Source: Hyphomicrobiales bacterium
GTDB lineage: Bacteria > Pseudomonadota > Alphaproteobacteria > Rickettsiales > JACKKO01
Assembly: GCA_024236395.1 (NCBI GenBank)
Contig: JACKKO010000001.1
Location: 310,001-374,000, forward strand
Direction of reading: 5' to 3'
DNA length: 64,000 nt
In this document: positions 8,948 through 17,472 of the stretch, piece by piece
How the letters are laid out: the number at the start of each line of letters is the position of its first letter
How positions within the stretch are numbered: the first letter of the stretch is position 1
Made by a program: the position numbers and the translations under genes
Notes under the pieces: generated by a model
Database searches by the model: none
The model's input: only the letters and a program-made list of their open reading frames with translations
What the model was told of the DNA's origin: nothing

Positions 8948-10608
8948 TAGGTATTGTATCTAATAGCGCGGCGCTTTTTGCTCAGCAAAATCTTAACCGC
9001 GCGTCCACTAACTCAGAACTTTCCATTGCGCGACTTTCGAGCGGTAATGCGATCGTCAAAGCATCTGACGACGTATCCGGTCTTGCCATTGGTACCGTTC
9101 TGAAAACGGATGTGTCTACGCTCCGTACCGTTCTGAAAACGGCAGCGCAGGCAAATTCATTGCTCAACATTGCAGACGGTGCGCTGCAAAATATCGCCGA
9201 CATTCTTCAGCGTCAGAAGTCGCTGGCGGTGCAGGCGAACTCCGGTACGCTGACTTCCAATGAGCGTGCGTTCCTTAACCAGGAATTCACCAATCTGACC
9301 TTGGAAATTGACCGTATCGTTACCAACACCGAGTTTAACGGTGTGAAACTGCTGAACGGTAACATTGCCAGCAACTCCACGCTGACCTTCGCCGATCCGG
9401 CTGCTGCGGCTAACTTCGCAACGGCGGGTACGCTGGGTAGCACGTATCTGACGACAACCAGTACGGTTGCTATCTCCAATGCCTCTGATCCTTCGCTGAT
9501 CGGTTCACTGGGGAATGCGGAAGTTGGCGGTTTGTTTACTTCTACTTCTTCTGCAACGTTCTATCTGACCATCAATGGCCAGACCTACGTTGAAGAAAAC
9601 GTAGATATCAGCGGTGCCACTAAATCGTTGGTGTTCCAGAACTCCGATACAGGCGCTCGTATTACCGTGACGCTGCAGGATCAAACCGGTGCCTCAGAAA
9701 GTCAGGGCGATATTGATACGATTGCTGCTGGTATCGAAGCCGATCTGGCTAACATCACGGTCTATCAGAGCCGGACTACGTCGAACAATGCGACGACAGG
9801 TCTGCCGGCCACAGCATTTGCCAATACGATCCTGGAAGGCGGTGACTATCAGGATTTCACGCTGAAAAGCAGTAGCTTTGTGACGGCAAGTGACACTGGC
9901 CCGGGTATCTCCAGCTTTGAGGTAACGGCTGAAAGTGCAACGGATGGTACCGACGGTAAGATCTCCGTAACCATTGGTGGTGAAGTGTTCTCCACAGCGA
10001 CGAACAAATTCACTTCCAGTAACAACACGAACCTGAAAGGGGTTGGTATTGTTACACTGACCAATGCTTCGGACTCCAACGAGACGTTCCTCATCAACTT
10101 TGCAGGCTTGCTGTCCAGCAGTGTGGGTATTGATACCTCCGCCAGTGCCACAGCGCTTGAAGATGCGCTGAATACGCTCTTTGGTGTGGGTTCAACCGGT
10201 GGTCTGACGTTCCAGGTGGGAACGGAAGTGACCGATACCATTGGCTTGACACTGAATAGTGCGGCTACTACCTCTATCTACCTGAACGATAGTAGTGTAG
10301 TGACCTCATTATCCGTGACGACGGCGGCTAATGCCCAGACAGCGAGCGGTGTGCTTGATAACGCTATCAATACGATCACGTCCTTACGTGCAAGTGTTGG
10401 TGCGTTGCAATCACGCTTTGACTTTGCAGCATCGGTGATCAGCTCCAGTATCCAAAACGTTGAGGCAGCCCGTTCTGGCTTCCTTGATGTGGATATCGCA
10501 GCGGAATCCTCGAAGTTTGCATCGTCTCAGGTGCTCCTGCAGGCCGGTATCTCGGTATTGGCTCAGGCCAACCAGCTGCCGCAGAACCTGCTGAAGCTGA
10601 TTGGATAA
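8944..10608 (+). CDS. fliC: Flagellin
   Basis: Major flagellar filament subunit, about 554 residues. The N-terminal D0/D1 helices are clear (NSAALFAQQNLNRASTNSEL, SIARLSSGNAIVKASDDVSG, LNQEFTNLTLEIDRIVTNTE, FNGVKLLNG). So is the C-terminal counterpart (LRASVGALQSRFDFAASVIS, then VDIAAESSKFASSQVLLQAG, ending QLPQNLLKLIG). The central part (about 145-470) is rich in Ser, Thr, Ala and Gly and is longer than in minimal flagellins, giving many possible O-glycosylation sites. AGGAGG at 8931-8936 sets the start. It is preceded by four TPR-type modification enzymes and FliB and followed by flaG-, fliD- and fliS-like genes. The last codon is followed by a GC-rich hairpin. Confidence 0.96.
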   Translation: MVGIVSNSAALFAQQNLNRASTNSELSIARLSSGNAIVKASDDVSGLAIGTVLKTDVSTLRTVLKTAAQANSLLNIADGALQNIADILQRQKSLAVQANSGTLTSNERAFLNQEFTNLTLEIDRIVTNTEFNGVKLLNGNIASNSTLTFADPAAAANFATAGTLGSTYLTTTSTVAISNASDPSLIGSLGNAEVGGLFTSTSSATFYLTINGQTYVEENVDISGATKSLVFQNSDTGARITVTLQDQTGASESQGDIDTIAAGIEADLANITVYQSRTTSNNATTGLPATAFANTILEGGDYQDFTLKSSSFVTASDTGPGISSFEVTAESATDGTDGKISVTIGGEVFSTATNKFTSSNNTNLKGVGIVTLTNASDSNETFLINFAGLLSSSVGIDTSASATALEDALNTLFGVGSTGGLTFQVGTEVTDTIGLTLNSAATTSIYLNDSSVVTSLSVTTAANAQTASGVLDNAINTITSLRASVGALQSRFDFAASVISSSIQNVEAARSGFLDVDIAAESSKFASSQVLLQAGISVLAQANQLPQNLLKLIG

Positions 10609-10622
10609 TCGCTAAGTAGAAG

Positions 10623-10649
10623 ACCGGGGAGCCTAGGCAGCTCCCCGGT
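10623..10649 (+). terminator. Strong hairpin after flagellin
   Basis: ACCGGGGAGC (10623-10632) pairs perfectly with GCTCCCCGGT (10640-10649) around a 7-nt loop. No T-tract follows, so it may serve as an mRNA 3' stabiliser or partial terminator, giving more flagellin than FlaG/FliD product. Confidence 0.65.
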
Positions 10650-10699
10650 TATGAGAAGCAACAAGAACAAGAACACGAAAAGGTATTTCGGAGGTTAAC

Positions 10700-11068
10700 A
10701 TGGAAGGTCTAACATCAGTCGGTACAGGTGGCGCAAGGGGGTATTATCCTCAGCGTTCGTCTTCAGATCCGACAGTGTTTCCTAAGCAGTCCGCCAAAGC
10801 AGAAGCCAAGGCGTATCCGCAGCCGGAAACACCGGACCTGGAGCAAGCGCGCTTTGAAGCGGTACGGAAAGTTGCAGAACGCAGTTTTCCACCGGCCAAT
10901 CAGCGGTTCACTATCTATAAGGACAAATCCGGGGAATTCATCACGGTAGTACGCAACACCTCTACCGGTGAAGTTACCCAGATTCCGGAGCCTAAGATGC
11001 TGGAACAGCTGGCGGTTGCTACTACTAACCCCTCTAGTCACACCGGGCTCCTGCACACCATCGCATAA
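10700..11068 (+). CDS. flaG: FlaG-like flagellar protein
   Basis: About 122 residues. The C-terminal third (NQRFTIYKDKSGEFITVVRN, STGEVTQIPEPKMLEQLA) has the FlaG signature, a short beta segment followed by a GEV.QIP motif and a helix. The first 60 residues are low-complexity and variable. FlaG proteins are encoded between flagellin and fliD in many bacteria and affect filament length or cap function; the biochemical role is not settled. Start ATG follows CGGAGG at 10689-10694. It lies in the expected slot between flagellin and fliD. Confidence 0.75.
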   Translation: MEGLTSVGTGGARGYYPQRSSSDPTVFPKQSAKAEAKAYPQPETPDLEQARFEAVRKVAERSFPPANQRFTIYKDKSGEFITVVRNTSTGEVTQIPEPKMLEQLAVATTNPSSHTGLLHTIA

Positions 11069-11168
11069 GCCGCGGAAGACTGGGTAAACAGAAATTTTGT
11101 AATACGGCAGCAATGCTGTAAAAAGGGAAGGTGTGCGTCTAAAAAACGCACAATAGGAAGAACGTAAG

Positions 11169-13751
11169 ATGGCAGGAATTGACCTTAGTAATATAGTGAC
11201 GCTTGGCGATAAAAAGGTCGCCAGTGGTATCACTTCCGGGTTTGATTCCGCGACCCTGATTGACAGTTTGGTGGAGGCAAAACGTACCCCGATTGTCGAT
11301 CTGGAAGATAAACTGACGCTCAATGAAGATAAGACAGCGGCATTTGCTGAATTACGAACGATTCTGGAGACGTTGAAATCCGCCAGCGATTTTCTGCGAA
11401 ATTCTGGCGGGGTGAATGCGGATGCCAATAATATTTTTGAATATCGTACGTCATCGCTCTCTATTAATACCTCTAACACAGCCAGTAACTATCTCTCTGT
11501 TATTACGGCTGCAGGTGCGGATCTCGGCGAATTTGATATCGCAATTGAGCAGCTTGCCAAAGCCAAAACACTCCGTACAGATGCATTTACCAGCAAAACA
11601 TCCAGTGTGGTGGAGACTGCTGGTGGTACGACGTCTGGCCTATTTTCCGCGGGTGCGTTTGGGTTTGCACCGCCAGTCGCTACAGATATTGAGGTGACCA
11701 CGGACGGTGATGATGCACTGGCCAGCGCAGATTATACGGTAGAAGGAACCGCGACAGGAACAGTGATCACTGCAGCGGGAATTCACGATATTACCGATGA
11801 TGATGACGATGGCGATACCGCGCTTATGGGTACCATCAGCAGTTTTAACGGTAATTATGACTCCGGTGCGAATACACTGATTATCACTGTGACGGTCAAT
11901 GGTCAGAGCTATGTGTCAAATGCGATTGCCACAGATGCCGGGGGTAGTAGCGACAGCATTGCATCCGGCCAGGACATTACCTTTACTAACAGTTCTACGG
12001 GTACATCGTTTGTACTGACGACAGGTGCCAGTGATTATCTGATAGATAGTGATTCCAACAACGCCGTTCAGTTTGTCACAGATATTAAGAATGCCATTGC
12101 CAGTCAGTCGATTTATCAGGCGCGCACCCTAGGTATTTTTAATGATGATGATGTAACGGGGCAGTTGGCGGGACTGACCAGTGCGGATGTTACGCTCTAT
12201 AGCGATGGCTTTAGTACTCTAGATGATACACACGGGGATCTTGAAGGATTCACGGTTACCCATAATGGTGTTGATAACAATGATATTTCCGTCGTAATTG
12301 ACGGGGAAACGTATCAAGCCACGGGTCTCGCAGATTCCTATGGATCTAATCTGGTATTGGCCAGCACGACGACCGATAAAGAACTGCGTATTAATTTGAA
12401 TGATGCCGGGGTAACACTGGATCTTTCTTCCGCAGGGAATGCGACAGCCGTTCAGGATGCATTAGATTATGCGTTTGGTGCCAAACAGTTAACCAATATT
12501 ACCCTGCAATCTGGCGACACACTGGTGGATGTGGCGGCACGGATTAATGCAGTTACCGCCAGTAGCAATGTGAAAGCCTCCATTATCCAGGTGAGTGATA
12601 CAGACTTTCGCCTGACAGTGGAATCCACTGTGGAGGGAACCAATAGCGCCTTTGTCATCGTGGATGATAATGGGGTAACCGATGAGGTAACCTTTAATAC
12701 GATACAAAGTGCTCAGAATTCATCATTTTCCATTGATGATATTGCACTGACGCGCCAGACAAATTCCGTTACGGATGCCATTTCCGGTCTGACGCTGAAT
12801 TTAGTGAAAGAAACATCGGATTTTGATGGACCCAGCGAAGAAATAATTACAGTGAATGTTACTAATGATAACGATACGGCTAAAGCCGGTATTGAGAATT
12901 TTATAAATGCTTACAACGCATTGCGGGTTTTTGCCGATAACCAGCAGGCACGTGATGAAGATGGCAATTTCCGTGAAGATTCCGTGCTTGGCCGAAATTC
13001 AACATTAAGTACGCTGGTGAACCAAATTTATCTGGAAATTAACCGGACAATTTCAGGTACGACCGATGAAAGTATTAATAGTCTGGCAGCACTGGGTATT
13101 ACCCTCACCGATTATGCCGGGGATGATGAAACCCCTGAAACCAAGAATATTCTGACCTATGATCCTACGCAACTGGAAAGTCTGCTCTCCAGTAGTTTTG
13201 ATAAGCTTCGGGAAGTATTTGAGGTTCAGTTTGAACCCAGTAACAGCAACCTCAGTCTATATACCAGTACAAACTTCATTGATATTTCGGACTTCCAGGT
13301 CGATATTGACATCAGCCGGGTGGATGATGAGGTGCGCATTCTGGATAGTGAAGGGACATTCCTTTTCAATATGGATCTAAAAGTGACGGGGAGTGGTACA
13401 TTTAGTCTTACCGGGCAGGAAGATACGGACCTGGAAGGGGTGGTATTCCTCTATGTAGGAAATGCAGACGAAGTGATTTCGGTCAATATGTCGCAGGGGA
13501 TTGGGGATCGGGTGTTTAACCTTCTGGATGGATTCCTGGAGGAAGATGGAACACTGGATACGACATTGAGCACAATGAATGACGAAGACGATCGTGTCCA
13601 GGAGGAGATTGATCGTCTGGAGCGTTACATTGAAACCTACAGGGATCAATTAATTGCGCAATTCTCTGCGCTGGAGGAAGCGATTGCACGGATTAACACG
13701 ATCCTCGGCTTCCTGGAGGTGCAGGGAAAAGCGATATTTGGTAGTGGTTAA
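11169..13751 (+). CDS. fliD: Flagellar filament cap protein FliD (enlarged)
   Basis: About 860 residues, against roughly 450-680 in many FliD proteins. The N-terminal FliD domain is visible (KVASGITSGFDSATLIDSLV, EAKRTPIVDLEDKLTLNEDK, FAELRTILETLKSASDFLRN), and the C-terminal domain ends in a long helix (DRVQEEIDRLERYIETYRDQ, LIAQFSALEEAIARINTILG). Between them are several Asp/Thr/Gly-rich beta modules (about 180-480). A repeated element recurs with the flagellin middle region: 'TVNGQSYV..' here and 'TINGQTYV..' in flagellin, plus 'VVIDGETYQAT' here and 'VTIGGEVFSTA' in flagellin. FliD caps the filament and folds exported flagellin. It is followed by fliS after a 33-nt gap. Confidence 0.93.
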   Translation: MAGIDLSNIVTLGDKKVASGITSGFDSATLIDSLVEAKRTPIVDLEDKLTLNEDKTAAFAELRTILETLKSASDFLRNSGGVNADANNIFEYRTSSLSINTSNTASNYLSVITAAGADLGEFDIAIEQLAKAKTLRTDAFTSKTSSVVETAGGTTSGLFSAGAFGFAPPVATDIEVTTDGDDALASADYTVEGTATGTVITAAGIHDITDDDDDGDTALMGTISSFNGNYDSGANTLIITVTVNGQSYVSNAIATDAGGSSDSIASGQDITFTNSSTGTSFVLTTGASDYLIDSDSNNAVQFVTDIKNAIASQSIYQARTLGIFNDDDVTGQLAGLTSADVTLYSDGFSTLDDTHGDLEGFTVTHNGVDNNDISVVIDGETYQATGLADSYGSNLVLASTTTDKELRINLNDAGVTLDLSSAGNATAVQDALDYAFGAKQLTNITLQSGDTLVDVAARINAVTASSNVKASIIQVSDTDFRLTVESTVEGTNSAFVIVDDNGVTDEVTFNTIQSAQNSSFSIDDIALTRQTNSVTDAISGLTLNLVKETSDFDGPSEEIITVNVTNDNDTAKAGIENFINAYNALRVFADNQQARDEDGNFREDSVLGRNSTLSTLVNQIYLEINRTISGTTDESINSLAALGITLTDYAGDDETPETKNILTYDPTQLESLLSSSFDKLREVFEVQFEPSNSNLSLYTSTNFIDISDFQVDIDISRVDDEVRILDSEGTFLFNMDLKVTGSGTFSLTGQEDTDLEGVVFLYVGNADEVISVNMSQGIGDRVFNLLDGFLEEDGTLDTTLSTMNDEDDRVQEEIDRLERYIETYRDQLIAQFSALEEAIARINTILGFLEVQGKAIFGSG

Positions 13752-13784
13752 CCAAATGGTTTAAATACGTAACAGGAGACAGGT

Positions 13785-14396
13785 ATGACTCAAATGACCC
13801 AGCAGAAAGTATCTGCATACGCCGCCGCCAGCCAGATGGTACGAAAAACCAAGCAGGTGGTGATGTTGTATGACGGAGCCATTCGTTATGTATATCAGGC
13901 CAAACAGGCTATTCAGGAAAACAAGATCGAAGCGCGCTATAATGCGATCGAACGCGCCTCAGAGATCATTATCGGTCTGCAAGCAAGCCTGGATTTTGAG
14001 AATGGTGGTGAGGTAGCACGTACACTTTATGATTACTATGCCGGAATTGATATGTGCCTCATGCAGCTGCACAGTAAGCCGGAAGCAACAGCCTGTGACG
14101 CTATTATGGATTATCTCAAGATGATGCGTGAATCCTGGGATAAGGTCGATCAGCAAATGCTGACAGGTAGTGTAGAGCCTGCTAAAGAGGCTACCCCAGA
14201 AGCTACTGGTGTTTCGCCGGAAGAAAAGGTGGAAAAGCGTACTGTTGTGACCAATGCGTCGGCAACGCAGGGTAGGCAGTTCCCTGCCAGTTCCGGAAAC
14301 GATATTCCAGATATGGATATCCAGGCTTCTGCTGGCTCACCGTATTCCGGGCTGGTTTCTGCGGGGATGTCCGGTGGTGTATGCCTTTCGGCATAA
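13785..14396 (+). CDS. fliS: Flagellin export chaperone FliS
   Basis: About 203 residues. The first 130 are the four-helix FliS fold (YAAASQMVRKTKQVVMLYDG, IRYVYQAKQAIQENKIEARY, IIIGLQASLDFENGGEVART, LYDYYAGIDMCLMQLHSK). FliS binds the flagellin C-terminus in the cytosol and delivers it to the export gate. FliS is usually 120-150 residues; here a 70-residue Pro/Glu/Ser-rich tail follows, with no recognised fold. ATG at 13785 follows CAGGAGAC. It is the last gene of the flagellar run and is followed by a probable terminator. Confidence 0.92.
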   Translation: MTQMTQQKVSAYAAASQMVRKTKQVVMLYDGAIRYVYQAKQAIQENKIEARYNAIERASEIIIGLQASLDFENGGEVARTLYDYYAGIDMCLMQLHSKPEATACDAIMDYLKMMRESWDKVDQQMLTGSVEPAKEATPEATGVSPEEKVEKRTVVTNASATQGRQFPASSGNDIPDMDIQASAGSPYSGLVSAGMSGGVCLSA

Positions 14397-14431
14397 ATCC
14401 TCAGTGCTCTGATGTATGCTAATCTTTTTTT
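14391..14431 (+). terminator. Probable terminator after fliS
   Basis: GCATA..ATC (14391-14399) pairs with GAT.TATGC (14411-14419), with one A/G mismatch, around an 11-nt loop. A run of seven or more T follows at 14424-14431. The arm overlaps the last codons of fliS. Confidence 0.5.
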
Positions 14432-14546
14432 GTATCTGCGGCTGACAATTTTTCACCCAGTACACTGAAATCCCTGTTGTTTATTAGCTAAAGCTGGGGT
14501 ATGAACGCCAGCGAGGGGGCTTTCATGAGCCGCAACGAGGGATAAC

Positions 14547-15785
14547 ATGGCGTTACTTGTCTTAAAATTTGGCGGTACATCGGTAGCAGACCTGGATCGT
14601 ATCCGGAATGTGGCTACGAAGGTAAAGCGTGAGGTGGATGCTGGGCACCAGGTGGCTGTGGTGGTTTCCGCGATGGCTGGTGTTACCAACCAGTTGGTTG
14701 AGTATGCATCGTCCATGGCGCCGCTCTCCACGCCAGAGCAGGTGGCGGAATATGACACAGTGGTTTCCAGCGGTGAGCAGGTGACCAGCGGGTTGTTAGC
14801 GCTGGCCTTACAGACGATAGGGGTACAGGCGCGCTCCATGCTGGGCTGGCAGTTGCCGATTCGTACGGATGAAGTCCATAGCAAGGCGCGTATTGAAGCG
14901 ATTGATACCGCGATTCTACATCAATGGCTGAATAACGGGTTTGTGGTTGTGGTGCCTGGTTTCCAGGGAATTTCGCGGGATGAGCGGGTGACGACACTGG
15001 GGCGTGGCGGTTCGGATACCTCTGCCGTGGCGCTGGCGGCAGCCCTGCAGGCGGAGCGTTGTGATATCTACACCGATGTGGATGGGGTATACACCTCAGA
15101 CCCACGGTTGGTGCCGAAAGCGCGGAAACTGCAAAAAGTCGGGTACGAGGAAATGTTGGAAATGGCATCACTTGGGGCTAAGGTATTGCAGACCCGTTCG
15201 GTGGAAATGGCGATGAAACATGGGGTGCGTGTACAGGTGCGTTCAAGCTTTGACGATGCTGATGGTACCCTATTGGTTGATGAGGAGGAAATCATGGAAC
15301 GACGACTGATTACCGGGATAGCCTATAGCCGGAATGAAGCGCAGGTCACGCTCACCGGGGTAAAGAATATTCCCGGGGTGGCGGCAGAAATTTTTGGCCC
15401 ACTGGCCGATGCCGAGATCAATGTGGATATGATCGTACAGAACGTCACGGAAAATAGCGATGCCACGGATATTACCTTCACCGTCACAAAGGAAGATCTC
15501 CAGAATGCCCTGCGTGCACTGGAATCTAAGCGCGATGTGCTGCAATACCGCTCTATTTTTACTGATGAAAATGTCGCCAAAGTGTCGGTGATTGGCGTAG
15601 GAATGCGCAGCCATGCCGGTCTGGCACAGAAAATGTTCCGGACACTGGCGGATAAAGGCGTAAATATCCAGGTGATTTCTACCTCAGAGATTAAGGTGAG
15701 CGTCCTGATCCCGGCGGACTACTTGGAGCTGGCGCTCCGCGCGCTACATACGGCCTATGGCCTGGATGCCAAAGAGGAAGCATAA
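14547..15785 (+). CDS. lysC: Aspartate kinase
   Basis: Phosphorylates aspartate in the first step of Lys/Thr/Met and diaminopimelate synthesis. About 412 residues. The N-terminal kinase domain starts LVLKFGGTSVADLDRIRNVA, with GFQGISRDERVTTLGRGGSD and DGVYTSDPRLV typical of aspartokinases. Two ACT domains fill about 265-405 (VTLTGVKNIPGVAAEIFGPL and VSVIGVGMRSHAGLAQKMFR), indicating feedback control by an amino acid. The length and single-function layout match the alpha/beta-type LysC of alphaproteobacteria. Start ATG follows GAGGGAT. The upstream 150 nt has no recognised riboswitch. It stands alone, 61 nt before the flavoprotein gene. Confidence 0.95.
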   Translation: MALLVLKFGGTSVADLDRIRNVATKVKREVDAGHQVAVVVSAMAGVTNQLVEYASSMAPLSTPEQVAEYDTVVSSGEQVTSGLLALALQTIGVQARSMLGWQLPIRTDEVHSKARIEAIDTAILHQWLNNGFVVVVPGFQGISRDERVTTLGRGGSDTSAVALAAALQAERCDIYTDVDGVYTSDPRLVPKARKLQKVGYEEMLEMASLGAKVLQTRSVEMAMKHGVRVQVRSSFDDADGTLLVDEEEIMERRLITGIAYSRNEAQVTLTGVKNIPGVAAEIFGPLADAEINVDMIVQNVTENSDATDITFTVTKEDLQNALRALESKRDVLQYRSIFTDENVAKVSVIGVGMRSHAGLAQKMFRTLADKGVNIQVISTSEIKVSVLIPADYLELALRALHTAYGLDAKEEA

Positions 15786-15846
15786 CCCGTACAGGCTGCA
15801 ACAGGCTTTCCTTTACTTTTAGGCAGTGCGTTACTAAAACCATTGC

Positions 15847-16866
15847 ATGGATACACTCGATACACTCTGGCACCGCGGTACAGAATTTTTGGGCACGCGT
15901 TATGCGATTCTGGCTGGGGCGATGTCGTGGGTGTCGGAGCGGCATCTGGTGGCGGCGATTTCTAATGCGGGTGGCTTTGGCATTATTGCCTGCAGTGCGA
16001 TGTCACCGGATTTGCTGCGTGAGGAAATTAAGGCTACCCAGACCCTGACAGACAAGCCGTTTGGGGTGAATCTCATTACCATGCACCCGGAGCTGGAGGC
16101 ACTGGTGGAGGTCTGCCGCGAATGCCATGTCAGCCATGTGGTGCTGGCTGGTGGCTTGCCCAAAACCGAGACGATTCGCACGATTAAGAGCTTTGCCAAA
16201 GTAGTGTGTTTTGCGCCAGCCGTAGTGATTGCACGCAAACTGGTACGTGCCGGGGCGGATGCGCTGGTGATTGAAGGGATGGAAGCCGGTGGCCATGTGG
16301 GGCCGGTGGCAACCTCTGTACTGGCACAGGAGATTCTGCCGTTCATGCAGGAGCATCACCCGGAAATTCCCGTCTTTGTGGCCGGGGGGATTGGTCGCGG
16401 TGAGGCGATAGCTGCCTATCTGGAGATGGGAGCGGCAGGGTGCCAGTTAGGGACGCGTTTTGTCTGTGCCACCGAATCGATTGCCCATCCGGCGTTCAAG
16501 CAGGCCTTTATCAAGGCCAGCGCACGGGATGCCACACTTTCCGTACAGCTGGATGCTGAATTCCCGGTGATTCCGGTACGGGCACTGGAAAATGATGCGA
16601 CACGCTCCTTTCTTAACGCACAGCAGGAGGCGATTGCTGCTTTCCGTAGTGGCAAGCTCTCCAAGGAGGAAGCGCAGTTACAGATTGAACATTTCTGGGC
16701 CGGGGCGCTGCGACGTGCGGTAAAAGATGGTGATGTGGCACAGGGTTCGCTGATGGCCGGACAAAGCGTGGGTATGGTGACCAGGGAACAGCCCATGCAG
16801 GAGATTATTGACGAGCTGGTGACACAGGCACGGGCCTATCTGGCGCGGGGTCACAGTGCGGCATAA
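15847..16866 (+). CDS. Nitronate monooxygenase / FabK-like flavoprotein
   Basis: About 339 residues, a TIM-barrel FMN protein of the 2-nitropropane dioxygenase/FabK family. Motifs: AILAGAMSWVSERHLVAAIS and NAGGFGIIAC near the N-terminus, DALVIEGMEAGGHVGP, PVFVAGGIGRGEAIAAYLEM and GAAGCQLGTRFVC. EGMEAGGH and GGIG build the FMN phosphate site in the family. Members oxidise nitronates or act as enoyl-ACP reductases, and sequence alone does not separate the two here. The start at 15847 has no good Shine-Dalgarno, so the start is less certain. It is followed, with 14 nt between stop and start, by an Hpt protein. Confidence 0.8.
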   Translation: MDTLDTLWHRGTEFLGTRYAILAGAMSWVSERHLVAAISNAGGFGIIACSAMSPDLLREEIKATQTLTDKPFGVNLITMHPELEALVEVCRECHVSHVVLAGGLPKTETIRTIKSFAKVVCFAPAVVIARKLVRAGADALVIEGMEAGGHVGPVATSVLAQEILPFMQEHHPEIPVFVAGGIGRGEAIAAYLEMGAAGCQLGTRFVCATESIAHPAFKQAFIKASARDATLSVQLDAEFPVIPVRALENDATRSFLNAQQEAIAAFRSGKLSKEEAQLQIEHFWAGALRRAVKDGDVAQGSLMAGQSVGMVTREQPMQEIIDELVTQARAYLARGHSAA

Positions 16867-16879
16867 GGAGGCAGGTCGA

Positions 16880-17188
16880 GTGCAGATATTTGATAAGGCA
16901 AGGCTTCAGAGTATTACGGGTGGGAATGCTGCCATTGAGTCAGAGCTAATGCAGCTTTTCCGTGAAACGCTGGATAAATGCCTGACTGAACTCAAAATAG
17001 CCAGTGATCAGGAAACCTTCCATGCCGCCTGCCATGAATTAAAGGGTGCGGCAGCGAATTTGGGGGCGGATCGCCTGAGTGAGGCCTGTACCGGTGTGGG
17101 GGCTGCAGCAGCAACACTTGAGGCCCGGGCAGCGATTTTCGCGCAGATTGAGGCAGAAGTTGCGCTCTTGCGTGCAGAAATAGGGTGA
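16880..17188 (+). CDS. Small Hpt-domain phosphotransfer protein
   Basis: About 102 residues, consisting of little more than one histidine phosphotransfer domain. The phospho-acceptor is probably His52 in CHELKGAAANLGA, matching the HxxKGxxxxLG signature. Flanking helices (IESELMQLFRETLDKCLTEL, LSEACTGVGAAAATLEAR) fit the four-helix bundle. Such stand-alone Hpt proteins relay phosphate between hybrid kinases and response regulators. No kinase or regulator is nearby, so its partner is unknown. Start: GTG at 16880, 8 nt after AAGGAGG at 16865-16871; an ATG at 16856 in frame lies inside the previous gene and has no ribosome site. Confidence 0.75.
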   Translation: MQIFDKARLQSITGGNAAIESELMQLFRETLDKCLTELKIASDQETFHAACHELKGAAANLGADRLSEACTGVGAAAATLEARAAIFAQIEAEVALLRAEIG

Positions 17189-17222
17189 ATTTTCTTTCAG
17201 AATCCGTTAAAGGGAAGGCATT

Positions 17223-17299
17223 CGGGGCGTAGCGCAGCCTGGTAGCGCGCCTGGTTTGGGACCAGGAGGCCGGAGGTTCGAATCCTCTCGCCCCGACCA
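17223..17299 (+). tRNA. tRNA-Pro (anticodon UGG)
   Basis: Full cloverleaf. Acceptor arms CGGGGCG (17223-17229) and CGCCCCG (17289-17295) are fully complementary, with discriminator A and encoded CCA at 17297-17299. The anticodon stem is CCTGG/CCAGG around loop TTTGGGA, with anticodon TGG at 17257-17259 and G at position 37, as expected for tRNA-Pro. The T arm contains GGTTCGAATCC. Confidence 0.97.
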
Positions 17300-17336
17300 G
17301 TTTCCACCAAGGCCACTGGGTAGTCTTGGTGGAAAC
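17300..17336 (+). terminator. Hairpin after tRNA-Pro
   Basis: GTTTCCACCAAG (17300-17311) pairs perfectly with CTTGGTGGAAAC (17325-17336) around a 13-nt loop. It starts one base after the tRNA CCA. There is no T-tract, so it could be a processing or 3'-end structure rather than a classical terminator. Confidence 0.5.
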
Positions 17337-17422
17337 AGGATTGGGGCGAGGATGAGAAGCTCAGGTTCGACCCATAGCGAGGCAAGCGGGCCGAGTGGGG
17401 AGCGGTACAGCACCAGCAAGCC

Positions 17423-17434
17423 AATCCTCTCGCC
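17423..17434 (+). repeat. Direct repeat of the tRNA-Pro 3' portion
   Basis: AATCCTCTCGCC at 17423-17434 repeats 17281-17292 of the tRNA T arm and acceptor exactly, after which the match decays. Between them, 17343-17353 (TGGGGCGAGGA) is nearly an inverted copy of the same part. tRNA 3' ends are common integration targets, so this may be an old attachment-site scar, but the copy is short. Confidence 0.35.
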
Positions 17435-17472
17435 TGTACCCGTCACAAAAGCCGATAAAAATAAGGAGAACA

